Source of the DNA: Gerris lacustris
Lineage: Eukaryota; Arthropoda; Insecta; Hemiptera; Gerridae
Assembly: GCA_951217055.1 (NCBI GenBank)
Contig: OX578277.1
Coordinates: 100,567,511-100,631,510, forward strand
Length of the DNA: 64,000 nt
Reading direction: 5' to 3'
This document shows positions 24,803 through 36,270 of the stretch, in pieces. The translations under genes were made by a program, and so were the position numbers. Numbering within the stretch: position 1 is the first letter of the stretch; every line of letters starts with the position of its first letter. The notes beneath the pieces were generated by a model. The model was not told where the DNA came from. It searched no databases and saw only the letters and a list, made by a program, of their open reading frames with translations.

Positions 24803-27799
24803 TAGATTAGATTAGATTATTTATTTGTATAAAGCTACAAGCTTGAACAAAAGAATCGCATACAATTGCATACATAATATAAATTAAAAACATGAGCTCC
24901 AATAAATTAATAAACTTCATAAAATAACGCTTTAGATACACTTTGCATTTGTTTACAATTAGATCTACATTATAGTTTTATGTGAAATTACTCTGATAGC
25001 ATGGATATAAAATATAATCAACAATTTTTATTTATTTAGTTTTGAACTAGGTTTCATAAACAAACAAAGATAGGGCAAGGTAACCTTGGATTCCTGTTAC
25101 ATGATAATGAATCAAAAATATAAATATTTACTTCTGGTTAAAAAGATAAACAGATAATTTCTTATAGAAGCGTTGGAATCTGTGATTCAATTCCCAGGGA
25201 TGTGGGTTTATTTTTAATGCATTTATATTCTCTACGGATCGTTTCTACGGATCGTTTTTTATTTTTATTTATTTATTTATTTTTTTTTTTTTTTTATTAA
25301 ATTATTTATTATTGTGCACAATAGTGGAAAAAAAAATAATGCTTTCAATTATTATTACTTATTTATTTATATTTAATAATTAAAATTTCCCCCCTTATAT
25401 TATTGACTTATGATCATTAAAAATAAAAATAACAAATTCTTCTAAGAGTATATACAATAAATACTTTGTTTTTTAAACTAATATAATGGTTATTACCTAT
25501 TATTCCTTTGTATTAATTTCTTATTCTTATTTTTATTTTTTTATTATTATTATTTATTTATTTTTTTTTTTTTTTTGTTATATGAATAAATTAAACATAT
25601 TCCCATTCCTTATGGTAAGCGTTTTAGACTTAAGCAGTACTGGTTTTTTTAGTCGTTGTGAAGAAAGGACCGGGTCTTACAAATATTAAATATTAGGTTG
25701 AATAGTTTAAGGCTGTTAGATTTAGAGGTACTACTTAGACAGGCTGAAATGTTAGTGTTATCGGATAAAGTTAGGTTTATAAGATGGTGAGGTAGGAATG
25801 TCTCTCTATGGGGCTGATACATAGGGCATCTAAATAGTAAATGGGCCAGATCTTCTACTTCGCGTAAATCGCATACTGAACAAATTTCGTCGGTTTTAAT
25901 TTTATACAGTGCACCTTTGAATGTGAATTTTATATAATTGAACCCGGAAGTTCTTGCTTGGGCCATGGTTTTTTGCACGTTGAACGGTAAACCTAAGTGG
26001 AGATATTCTGTGTCTCCATTTGGGCGACTTATGAATTTGTAGAATGGGCTATACGTGGTTTGCTGAATTTTTTGTACGTCTTCCTGTCGTAGTAGAGCTT
26101 CATACTTGTCCATAATGTTTTTTTGGGATTGAAGGTCCATATTAGAAACGGTGTCAATATCTGTATCTATTAGTTGTAAAATATTCTGTAGTTGGGTGTA
26201 CCAGTTGAGTTTCCGAGTGTTACCTGGCCAACCATCCAGAAACCTGAGTCTTTTAAAGCACACTTTCAGAAGGCTACTCTCCTCAGAACTTGCTATATGG
26301 TTGAGCCAATGAAGTGACAACTTTAGGACAAACACTGATACATGGGCTATATTAAATTCTTCTCGAATTAAATAGTGGGGTACATTTTTTTGGAGTGAGA
26401 ATAAGTTTTTAAAAAATGAATTTTGCGCTGCTTCTAGTTCTCCGAGATAACGAAGGGCCCAGATCGGAGCGGCGTAGGTAAGAGTTGACAATACACAGGC
26501 TTTGTAGGTTTTGATGACTGCATTAAAACAATTATTTTTAGAGGTTGCTAGAGTCTGCCTAAGTACGCCTGATGCAGAGCGGCTTCGGCTCACAGCTTGT
26601 TTTGTTGCCGACTCGAATACACCTGTTTTAGAGAAACTAACTCCTAAGTAAGTAAACTTCGTCACTTCTTCTAGGGTTTTCCCGTTATAAAATATCTTTG
26701 GTGAGTTTTTAGAAAGCTTCCCTTTACTAAATTTTAAAATTTTCGTTTTGTCCAGGTTTACTTCGAGGCCATTCAAAGCACAGTATTCAAATAGCAGTGA
26801 TAGCTTCTGATTCATATCTCTTTCCGAGTCCGAGAATATTACCAGATCATCAGCAAATAATAATAGTATTATTTCTACCGTACCACTGATACTAAGGCCT
26901 TTAGCACCTTTTAGCTTAAAAAACTGTTCTATGTCAGCTATGAGGAGGTTAAAAAGTTGGGGTGATAGTGTTTCCCCTTGTAGCAGGCCACGTTGGATAT
27001 CTATTTTGTCTGACATTTTATTATTACATTTAATTTGTGTATGAGCCGTTCGGTAGAGATTTGTTATAAGTCTTAGAATCTTTCCGCTTACACCTATTCC
27101 TAACAATTTCGTAAATAGAATGCTGTGCTTAACTCTATCGAAAGCTTTTCGAAAATCAACGAAGGCAGCGATAACTTGACGTTTAGGTAGTCTAAGGTGG
27201 TTTTGAATAACAGTATTTAATATAAAGATATTGTCTAGGCAGCTCTTTCCTTTCCTAAAGCCTGCCTGGGTGTCTGGAACTAAAGAATGTGTGTCTGACC
27301 ACCGTGTCAGTCTTTGGTTTATTATATAAGTGAATAGCTTAGTAGTGCAGTTTAAGAGTGAAATACCTCGATAGTTGTTAGGGTCTTCCTTGTCTCCCTT
27401 TTTGTAGATAGGAGTGGTTATAACTCTTGACCATTCCACAGGGACAATTCCTGAGTCTAATACTTTATTAAACAGAACGGTAATGTACAATATCCAATTT
27501 TGGGGTAAATGCTTAAAAAATTCGTATGTTACTCCATCTGCTCCTGGGGTAGAGTTGTTTTTAGAATTATTGATAGCAAGTAGAACTTCTTCTTGGGTTA
27601 TATCTGATGTTAGAAGGTAATCCTGGCCTGCACTCGTCACTGTATTATTAAGGTTAGAATAATCAGGTGGGTTTTCGTTTTCATCACAGCTCAGTAAATC
27701 CTTGTAATAGCTTTCCCATGTTTCGATTCCAATATTTAGGGCTCCTGCCGTTGTGTGTTTTCTAAACCCCCTTATAGTTCTCCAAAATGATTTACTGTC
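24803..27799 (-). mobile_element. 5'-truncated non-LTR retrotransposon (LINE)
   Basis: Reading on the minus strand, an open reverse-transcriptase frame from 27799 ends at 25649, followed by about 850 bp of AT-rich 3' sequence and a short (TAATC)n tail at about 24803. Both ends abut units of the same 46-bp tandem repeat, so the element inserted into that array. The break at 27799 cuts inside the coding frame, which is the usual 5' truncation of target-primed reverse transcription. The endonuclease and any ORF1 are absent. The uninterrupted frame suggests a recent insertion. Confidence 0.85.
25649..27799 (-). CDS. LINE reverse transcriptase, 5'-truncated ORF
   Basis: The frame is open from the truncation at 27799 to TAA at 25651-25649, about 716 codons with no stop. 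Seen: the N-terminal RT blocks (NSTPGADGVTYEFFKHLP, VIAAFVDFRKAFDRV), QGETLSPQLFNLLIAD, and the catalytic LLLFADDLVIFS. Then come the thumb region and, near the C-terminus, a C-x2-C-x9-H-x4-C zinc knuckle (CSVCDLREVEDLAHLLFRC). Known: such enzymes copy the element's RNA at a nicked target. The clade is uncertain; the QGE.LSP form points loosely to the CR1/Jockey/L2 side. There is no start of its own; any methionine used would be internal. Confidence 0.85.
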   Translation of the reverse strand, partial: DSKSFWRTIRGFRKHTTAGALNIGIETWESYYKDLLSCDENENPPDYSNLNNTVTSAGQDYLLTSDITQEEVLLAINNSKNNSTPGADGVTYEFFKHLPQNWILYITVLFNKVLDSGIVPVEWSRVITTPIYKKGDKEDPNNYRGISLLNCTTKLFTYIINQRLTRWSDTHSLVPDTQAGFRKGKSCLDNIFILNTVIQNHLRLPKRQVIAAFVDFRKAFDRVKHSILFTKLLGIGVSGKILRLITNLYRTAHTQIKCNNKMSDKIDIQRGLLQGETLSPQLFNLLIADIEQFFKLKGAKGLSISGTVEIILLLFADDLVIFSDSERDMNQKLSLLFEYCALNGLEVNLDKTKILKFSKGKLSKNSPKIFYNGKTLEEVTKFTYLGVSFSKTGVFESATKQAVSRSRSASGVLRQTLATSKNNCFNAVIKTYKACVLSTLTYAAPIWALRYLGELEAAQNSFFKNLFSLQKNVPHYLIREEFNIAHVSVFVLKLSLHWLNHIASSEESSLLKVCFKRLRFLDGWPGNTRKLNWYTQLQNILQLIDTDIDTVSNMDLQSQKNIMDKYEALLRQEDVQKIQQTTYSPFYKFISRPNGDTEYLHLGLPFNVQKTMAQARTSGFNYIKFTFKGALYKIKTDEICSVCDLREVEDLAHLLFRCPMYQPHRETFLPHHLINLTLSDNTNISACLSSTSKSNSLKLFNLIFNICKTRSFLHND

Positions 27800-28935
27800 T
27801 ACTAAACTAAGAGTTTTTATATAGTACTAAAGTAAAAGTTGTAACTACTAAACTAAGAGTTTTTATATAGTACTAAAGTAAAAGTTGTAACTACTAAACT
27901 AAGAGTTTTTATATAGTACTAAAGTAAAAGTTGTGACTACTAAACTAAGAGTTTTTATATAGTAATAAACTAAAAGTTGTGACTACTAAACTAAGAGTTT
28001 TTATATAGTACTAAACTAAAAGTTGTGACTGCTACTAAGAGTTTTTATTTAGTACTAAAGTAAAAGTTGTGACTACTAAACTAAGAGTTCTTATATAGTA
28101 CTAAAGTAAAAGTTGTGACTACTAAATTAAGTTTTTATATAGTACTAAAGTAAAAGTTGTAACTACTAAACTAAGTTTTTATATAGTACTAAAGTAAAAG
28201 TTGTAACTACTAAACTAAGAGTTTTTATATAGTACTAAAGTAAAAGTTGTGACTACTAAACTAAGAGTTTTTATATAGTAATAAACTAAAAGTTGTGACT
28301 ACTAAACTAAGAGTTTTTATATAGTACTAAAGTAAAAGTTGTGACTACTAAACTAAGAGTTTTTATATAGTAATAAACTAAAAGTTGTGACTACTAAACT
28401 AAGAGTTTTTATATAGTACTATAGTAGAAGTTGTGACTACTAAACTAAGAGTTTTTTTATAGTACTAAAGTAAAATTTGTATAGTACTATGTTTGTTTGT
28501 TGTAAATGTGTATAGTACTAAAGTAAAATTTATATAGTACTATGAAAACAGTACTAAATGAATTAGTATATATATATACTAAAAGATGTGACTACTAAAA
28601 TAAGAGTTTTTGTATAGTACTAAAGTAAAAGTTGTGGCATAATACTAAACTAAAAGTTGTGACTCAGAACTAAGAGTTGTTATATAGTACTAAACTAAAA
28701 GTTGTGGCATAATACTAAACTAAAAGTTGTGACTACTAAACTAAGAGTTGTTAAATAGTACTAAAGTAGAAGTTGTTACATAGTACTAAAGTAAAAGTTG
28801 TGGCATAATACTAAACTAAAAGTTGTGACTACTAAACTAAGAGTTGTTAAATAGTACTAAAGTAGAAGTTGTTACATAGCACTAAAGTAAAAGTTGTGAC
28901 ATAGTTCTAAACTATAAATTGTGACAGTACTAAAC
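27800..28935 (+). repeat. 46-bp tandem array, right part
   Basis: Roughly 24 units of the same 46-bp repeat. The proximal units are nearly identical; from about 28470 they decay into shorter variants (AAGTTGTGGCATAATACTAA type) and the array fades at about 28935. It lies in Galpha intron 1. Confidence 0.92.
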
Positions 28936-29998
28936 TTAATTAAATCCCGTAAAAAAGCTTAACTCCTCAAAGACTGATATATATATTGTAGGCTGTGTTC
29001 TTGCTTTTCCGTTGATAATTATTCATTAGTTACTACATTATTTTATTTAAAGTTAGTTATTATATTTATTTATTAGTTATTCCATAATTATTAACAGTAG
29101 GTATTTATAATATAAGGCAACACAATCTCTAATAATTATTAAATCTGAAAAAATTAAATTTGGATTTTAATAATTAATATTTATTTAAAATATGGCCAAC
29201 AGCAAGAATGAGCCTTTTAGTACACAGTGGAGATTAATAGATAAATAATTAATAATAATAATAATAATTTGAAAGATGTAACACAAAGAGTAACAAAATC
29301 ATTAATAAAACCTCTTCAATTAATTATTAATATTTTTAATTCCTTTATAATTTGAAATAATCATGTCTATAGTATAGTTCTAAGCTATCAAACTAGTTAA
29401 ATAATAAATTATAAAAAGAAAATGCTAGTAATAAGCATTTTCAGTTTCAAATAAAACATATATATTAGATGATAAAAAAGATTTTAAAAAATGTTTATGT
29501 AGTCTGATGTCTGATTGACCTTATTAGAACATAAATATAAACAAGAAATTGTACAAGGTCAAGCCAGCTGTTTAAATGAATGGACCTACTATCTCATTCC
29601 TTATCAAAAAAATCAACCACACTTAGATTTAAATACAGGACAGTTTATAAAATATAAACTTTAGGAACTTCTTAACTAGGATTTTAAGGTAATATTATGT
29701 AAGCAGAAGAATTATTGAAGAATTTTATCTAGAGTAGTCAATGAAATTATTATAATATTAACCATATTTTGTTTTATAATATTAAGGTTTATTCCTACCA
29801 AGAAAGACTAGAAGCCAAAATAAATTTTTATTGAATGTATAGAACATTTTCAATTCATGAGAAAATATTAAAAACGGTTATAGGTAAAGATTATATTTTT
29901 TTTAAAAAAAATATGAGGAAGCTACAATAAAAAGAAAACTAAGGCAGAAATGTAAAGACAATTATGCATAAAAGGTGTAGATAATTAAGTGCAAATAT
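28936..29998. other. Galpha intron 1, no feature seen
   Basis: AT-rich sequence without recognised elements. Confidence 0.6.
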
Positions 29999-30300
29999 GA
30001 TAAAGAAAAGAGGGGTAGGGAAATAAAGATAATAAGATAAAGAAAAGAGGGGTAGGGAAATAAAGATAATAAGATAAAGAAAAGAGGGGTAGGGAAATAA
30101 AGATAATAAGATAAAGAAAAGAGGGGTAGGTAAATAAAGATAATAAGATAAAGAAAAGAGGGGTAGGGAAATAAAGATAATAAGATAAAGAAAAGAGGGG
30201 TAGGTAAATAAAGATAATAAGATAAAGAAAAGAGGGGTAGGGAAAAAAAGATAATAAGATAAAGAAAAGAGGGGTAGGGAAATAAAGATAATAAGATAGA
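29999..30300. repeat. 37-bp minisatellite, about 8 units
   Basis: Purine-rich unit GATAAAGAAAAGAGGGGTAG then GGAAATAAAGATAATAA, almost identical between units. One strand is nearly pure purine. Confidence 0.95.
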
Positions 30301-30331
30301 TTAGAGGGAAGATAGATAGAATATAAAAAAT

Positions 30332-31167
30332 CGGGTACAGGGTACCTCGGAACTTTTCCTCACTTCAGAGGCCACTAAAGTGGCCTCTCCTCCTACTTCG
30401 CAGCAGGAGGAAGCAGCATTGGACGTGGTCAGTACTTGGATGGGTGACCTTTCTGAACTAACTGATTTATTATCATTTAAAAAAAAAAAACCTTATTTTT
30501 AATACCTATATTTTATTTAATTATTTGAAGTTTGGCGGTATTTTGACAGATGTAAACAAACTTTGACGTCATCGAAATTATCGCACTAATAAATAATTAT
30601 ATTCGCTTATAACTTTTAAACTAATTAATAGAATTTCATCGGGTTTTTTAATATTTGTTCCTTAATTTTTTTTGGTTCCAACAATATGCTATACGTCAAA
30701 AACCTATTTATACTTTTGGTATTATTAACCGTCAAAGATTAAAAATTCAAAAATTGATAACTTCAAAATGAAATTTGGTGGGCTTGTTTTTCATACAGAG
30801 AGATGGTACATTCGTGCCAAATTTCAACTCGATCAGGACCATTTTCGATTTATTACGATTTTTAAATTTTTTGCTGACTCAGCAAACTGGGTTCAAGATG
30901 GCCAAAAAAGTTGATTTTCCGGGCGGCACCACTACAGGTAAGGACTGATTTTTCTGCCAAGTTTCAACTGTCTAGGTTAAATACCTTGGGCGCTACGATG
31001 ATAACACACATACATACATACACACATACATACATACATACAGACGTCATGCTAAAAACCACTCAGGAGGTCTTAAAAACACCCAAAACAGATAATTCCG
31101 TTGAAATCTCAAAAAAAAATTTTTTGGTGAAAACAATACTTTTCCTACTATAGGTAGTGAGAAAAGT
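30332..31167 (+). mobile_element. Helentron-like repeat with 5S-like segment, copy 2
   Basis: Plus-strand order: CGGGTACAGGG, subterminal ACTTTTCCTCACT (30352-30364), hairpin GAGGCCACT-AGTGGCCTC (30368-30387), a decayed second hairpin, 5S-like segment (30411-30449), body, ACATACATACAC microsatellite (31009-31041), terminal hairpin CTTTTCCTAC...TAGTGAGAAAAG. Colinear with copy 1 except that it lacks the 106-bp MITE. Confidence 0.7.
30411..30449 (+). promoter_or_regulatory. 5S-rRNA-like internal promoter segment, copy 2
   Basis: Differs from copy 1 by a single base and keeps GGATGGGTGACC, closer to 5S box C. AAGCAGC at its start corresponds to 5S box A. Only the 39-nt control region is 5S-like. 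Confidence 0.68.
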
Positions 31168-31339
31168 AAAAAGGAATACAGGTAAAAAGTTAAAGATAAA
31201 ATATAGTCTGCCAATTATTGTGGCACATAGCTTCCTCACATCCTATTACGGCACATACTTTTACGATCACATGTTTTTACAATGCATTATTGTCAAATTT
31301 ATTTAGTTTTCCCCTCTTTTTTTAAATCTTTCAAACAAG

Positions 31340-31620
31340 GAAGAAAAACAAATGGGTGCAGAAATATCTTGGGGCCAGCAATAGCCTTATTATGGACCCA
31401 TCATCAAAATTTCATTAAAATCAGACTAGTTAATGTTTTAGATATGTTGGTTTGCAAAAATTGAGCGAAGAACAGAAACAGAACCAAAAATGTTCCCTGA
31501 TGTCTGAAATGGATTTCTGTCTTGGAATTTTTTAATTCGGAGGCAAAAAAATTTTTTATTCGTCAGAACGATCACGTAGCTTCTTTAACCTTCAGTAAGC
31601 TCGGAAGAAAACAAGTGCTG
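31340..31620 (-). repeat. Dispersed repeat 'GGAACATTTTTGGTTCC', copy
   Basis: Shares the block around GACATCAGGGAACATTTTTG and the end hairpin TTACC-gaa-GGTAA next to GCTCGGAAG with copies at 44400-44720, 61030-61480 and 62640-63060. No coding sequence. Confidence 0.6.
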
Positions 31621-32008
31621 TTATCATTGTGTCATGTATAGTCAGTTTGTAATAAAATATACACAAATGAACACACTAGACATTAGCTACTACTATTTTG
31701 TTTTTATTTTCATTAATTGTCATAGAGAGCTATTATTTAGAAAATTAAAATGTTATAAACAGATTTGAATTCAGTAGGCACATACATTTTTCGTTAGTCA
31801 GAATGATTGCACATTCAAATTGCTTCGTTACCCCTCGGAAGCATAATTAATAGTAATTATTATTAGTTAATATTAATTACTATTAAGTATTTTTAATTAA
31901 TATCCAGCTGATTTTCTCAAGATACATTATTTTACCCTATAAGTCAACATTTTAATATTGTCTGACGCAGAACTTTTTCCGATTTTCTAGCCTGAAGCCT
32001 CAAAGTTA

Positions 32009-32216
32009 ATGCGCGTCCACTCTATGCCAAGCGGCAAGACCAAATGGCATTGCCAAGTGTAATGTGGACATCTCCCTTGGCATTTGCTATTTGCCAAGCT
32101 TGTGCCACGTGCCACTTGGCATGCCAAGCCGAACCCGACGATTGTCGGTCCGGATCAAAGAAAGCCGGACAGCTTTGCCGCTTGGCCTTGCCGACTGGCA
32201 TAGTGTGGACGCGCCT
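32009..32216. mobile_element. Harbinger-like MITE (TTA target duplication)
   Basis: Inverted ends GCGCGTCCAC(T/A)CTATGCCA with TTA on both sides (32006-32008, 32217-32219). The 208-bp core is GC-rich and itself full of TTGGCAT/ATGCCAA and GCCAAGC repeats. Three-base TTA duplications are typical of PIF/Harbinger. Confidence 0.7.
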
Positions 32217-33171
32217 TTATAGGGTTTAAATAATGAAAAACGCCCAAAACCAAATAAAATCACAGAGGAAAACGGTGTCAGACTTAGCCTAAACAAACCA
32301 TACAAAGAAGTTTGGAAAGAGTATGTATAATTGACTTTCTTGTCTATGGACACCCTGACTATAGTTAGAGTAGAGGCAAAGTCAGGAACAATTTTTATTT
32401 AACTTCTTAAAATAATAATAATAATATAGATAATTTGATAGGAAACAATCTATGAAATAATTCAAACAAAACAGGCTCAACTTAGGAAGGTTACACAGTT
32501 ATCATCAAGAGAACTGGAATAAACAATGACATGATCTGACAGATAATAGTGGACACAACTGTCAGTAGACTCAACATGACAAGAATCACAACTTCCTGAC
32601 ACAAATTCTTTAAGACAAAGAAGCAACAAGAATAAAAGTACAGAATGTAATAAACAAAAATAATTGTTTTACGAATACTTTCTGACCAGTTTAAAACCCA
32701 ATGACAAAGGCAGAAGGTCGGAAGAAATAAATAAATAATAATTTAAGCTTTGTGTAAATTTAGAAATGAAAGACTATCGCTCCTCTAGCTGTGTAAAAAA
32801 ATACCTTCAATGCTCCCCCTCCTTCCCCTAAACAAGTTGGCTGACAGCTGTCAATGATATAAAGAATTTACGTAAACAGCTGATAATAGTGATGTAGTTA
32901 GACATAGTTTTGAATGCAAGTTCAAATAAAAAATCCAATAACAGTCGTACAAACTATAGTAAAAAAAAGAGCAAAGAATAAGAAAACAATTCTGACCTAG
33001 CTTGCCAGAAACAAGTGACTGACAAGCTAGGTCACTAATACACCAAAAAAGTAAAATAAAAAACTAAAAGAATGTAATTTCTCTTAGAACACTACTTGAG
33101 AAACACTCAGTTTGATCATTAGTAAAGTATGTATTTAATTTTGAAGAATCAGAGAGAGAACTATAGAAAAA

Positions 33172-33445
33172 ATGCAGGGAGATCAGAATAAAGAGATCAC
33201 AGGATGCAGGGAGATCAGAATAAAGAGATAAGAGGGTGCAGGGAGATCAGAATAAAGAGATAAGAGGATGCAGGGAGATCAGAATAAAGAGATATGAGGA
33301 TGCAGGGAGATCAGAATAAAGAGATCAGAGGATGCAGGGAGATCAGAATAAAGAGATCAGAGGATGCAGGGAGATCAGAGGAAGCAGGGAGATCAGAATA
33401 AAGAGATCAGAGGATGCAGGGAGATCAGAATAAAGAGATCAGAGT
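33172..33445. repeat. 32-bp minisatellite, about 8 units
   Basis: Unit GATGCAGGGAGATCAGAATA then AAGAGATCAGAG; one unit is shortened near 33370. Confidence 0.95.
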
Positions 33446-33450
33446 ATTAG

Positions 33451-34489
33451 TTGAAGCGAGCTTCTTACATCCAACAAACTATGCATCCGGTCTGAGTGAG
33501 TCGGAAACATGTGACGATAACTTGATTAAAAGTTGACAAATTTTTAGTGAAATTTAGTACACATGTTCATTTTACTAATGCCCAGGATGAGTTTGTTAAG
33601 GGACCAACACAGGATCTGACCGTGTCGACCCGACCAAGTCAGGTCCCGATCTGTTCGGTTGTAGACTTGGCTACACACGTTCCCGACTTTGTCAGTTGCC
33701 ACCATTCCATCATTGTGTTAACATAAAAAAAACAAACCAAATCGTAAATAATGATAGGCTTGAACTGTCAAAACCAGCTGATTATTATCAACTTGTCCGA
33801 TGACAGCGCTACACACAGCCCAATTTTGTCTGTTGGTTGCCCGACCTAGGGTGATTGGGCTAGTGCCTCGACTACACACCACCTGATTTCTCGCCTAACC
33901 AAGTCAGATAATGTGTAGGGGCCTTTAGACACCCAAGTGTTTGCACCTAACACTCACGTGAACATTTTAAATTGAAATTTTAGGAGGGGAAAAAATGTTA
34001 ACTCCATCAATTCGATGAGACAAACATTTTGCTAATATAATTTTTTAGTAACAGTAATACCTACTACCTATCACTTATCAAGATGTCTAAAACTTTTAAA
34101 GCAGACCTTAACATTTGAAATAGAGAAAACAACGTTTTTTACCGATATCTCATGTTCTAACGTAGGTAACGATTTTAATAAAACTTCATATAGATTGTCT
34201 AAAGTACAATTGAAACAGGCATGTAAAATTTCAACCTGATACAAGCAGAAGTTTTTGAGTAGTGAAGTGATACATTTATTTATTAAAAGCTACTGCGGAT
34301 GGTATATATTTTTATAGGAGTGTAGTATAAAGGTTTATCTAGGAAGGTGTGATTTGTACTAAGTACCCCCCCCCCCCCCCCCCCACACTTATCTTCAACT
34401 ATGACATTTATCATGATTAACAAATTCTTTAATTTTCAGTATTTTATTGCAATATGCTCGCTTCAATGATAGAGCCACGGGATGCCTAG
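33451..34489 (+). mobile_element. Helentron-like repeat with CTAG end, copy 2
   Basis: TTGAAGCGAG start and CTCGCTTCAA then CTAG end before T, as in 17846-18583. The body is interrupted by the MITE at 33599-33924 and holds a C-run at about 34367-34384. Confidence 0.7.
33599..33924. mobile_element. Harbinger-like MITE nested in the preceding repeat
   Basis: The other copies of the host read continuously through this point (GTTCGTTGGACAGCC), giving an empty site. Here TTA (33596-33598, 33925-33927) flanks an insert with ends AGGGACC and GGGGCCT and inner inverted ATCTGAC. 326 bp, no coding sequence. Confidence 0.75.
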
Positions 34490-35208
34490 TTTACTCGTGT
34501 CAAACTATGATCAAATACCAGGCATTTCTTGTAGTAACTTCACACAATAATTAATTAACAATTGTGTACTCAATTTGAAAGAAAGCCTTTTGTGTTAAAG
34601 TCAAAAAAAGTTGGTTAAAACAAAAACCAGTTAAAAGTAGTACATTGAAAGGATAACTTAAGGCAGAAAGATTTTTGAAACATGTGTCTAATTAACCTTC
34701 CTAATACATGTTTGTCACTTTAAGTAAAAAGGTCAATTAAAACGACTGAAGGCAGAATTACTTGACCAAACTAATGTAGACATGACAATCTTATGACAAA
34801 TGATTTTTTTTTTTTGAAAAATTAAAATGATTCAGTATGATTTTCATTAACAGTTATAACTTTTCATAATTTCTAGACGTATAAAGAATATTAATAATGC
34901 AATAAAACTCAAAAAATGAATTTTGATGGATAGATACAATGTTATGTTGATTGATAAGAAGGTCTCCTTAAACCTCTTTTCTTTGATAAACATTTCTTCT
35001 TCAAAGGCTCAAATAAACTAGCAATAAAATTGCAACAATTATAGTGCAATCAACTTGCCTTTCTATTTACATTGACGTAATATCTGTTGGCAACGATATT
35101 TCAAGAAAAAATTTGTTTTTTTCTCTCAGAATAATACTTCACGAGTGTTTACAAGGTATTAACTAGTGTTGTTGTTTTGGTGTCATGTAGTCAGTTTTTA
35201 TTTTTTTA

Positions 35209-35795
35209 CTACGTTTTTATTAGCTTGCATTCTTGTTTGTTTGTTTGTCCGGTACAAATCTGGCAATTGATTTCTAACTAACTTCCCGAATAGCTAGACA
35301 TTTGAAACTTTTAGCATAGTTCAGAACACGATGACAATGCATTATTTTAATACTTTTAGCCATCTTTCAGCAGAATTTAATTAGTTTTCAGCAAATTTTG
35401 CTGTGCGGAAAGTTAGTTCGGAAAAAATCCGCAAGTTATTTTATTTGTTTTGCCTTATCCAATATTTACGCAATCTTCATTTTGACGGGTCTCAAATTTG
35501 TTATAGATAAACATTGAATGACAGTAAAACAGGAAATATCGATTATATTATTTATCGATTATATTATTTCAAATATATCGATGGCATGCTTTAGATTTGG
35601 TGTTGGGGAGATCCGTTGTACAAAGATTTATCCATTTATAGGTTTAAGATCAGGTCTCTGGATGGTTGTCATTTATGTGAAGTAAATAAATTCGGAACTA
35701 TTTTTTTTTTCACTAACATTATATATTATATATCAATAACAATTATATTATCAACATTACTTACATACGATTCAACAGAAAATTTAAAAACGTAG
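35209..35795. mobile_element. MITE family with CTACGTTTTTA ends, copy 1
   Basis: Inverted ends CTACGTTTTTA / TAAAAACGTAG with TA outside. About 590 bp, related over its whole length to 63091-63706 in the opposite orientation. No coding sequence recognised. Confidence 0.75.
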
Positions 35796-35932
35796 TATAT
35801 AAAAAGTTCTTTTTATCTTGAAATTATTATAAAATAGACACAACAAATATGCACTAGAAATTTGCTAATACTATTTTGATATATTGTCACTGAGAGCTTT
35901 CATTTATTATCAGACTGTCCTTTGGTCAACCT

Positions 35933-36098
35933 TAAAGCCGTGTCCAGACTGCCGCACCGAACTGAGGAAACGAGCCGAGCATTAGTCTCTGCGCATGCCC
36001 AGTATGTGATGCGCAGGCGCACTTTAGACTGGGCATGCGCAGAGACCAATGCTCGGCTCGTTTCCTCTGTTTGGTTCAGCAGTCTGGACACGGCTTTA
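35933..36098. mobile_element. 166-bp palindromic MITE
   Basis: Arms of about 70 bp starting AAAGCCGTGTCCAGACTG pair across a 24-bp centre; TA at each end. The arms contain GCGCATGCCCAGT and TGGGCATGCGCAGA, giving the element a GC-rich core in AT-rich intron DNA. Confidence 0.82.
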
Positions 36099-36270
36099 GT
36101 GACGACAAATATTTCGGGACACTAAACTCTTATCTCAGAGAGGAACAGACTGACCGTTTACACCTCAGGAAGGCCATGTCTCGGGCATAAGTTGGGAAAC
36201 TATTTAAAAGTGTCGGAGATAAAACGCATCGGTGTTTTCCCGAACCCTGGCATCAGCTCTCGCTACATAA

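Noticed and set aside
25160..25215. B-box-like GTGATTCAATTCCC in the LINE 3' region
   Set aside because: No A-box at the right distance and only one copy; probably chance or an old insertion.
29999..30300. CRISPR-like array
   Set aside because: Units are contiguous with no unique spacers, and the genome is eukaryotic; the same applies to the other tandem arrays.
34367..34384. C-run as a regulatory element
   Set aside because: Homopolymer runs here and at 48609, 49498 and 61978 are common in this DNA and prone to assembly error.
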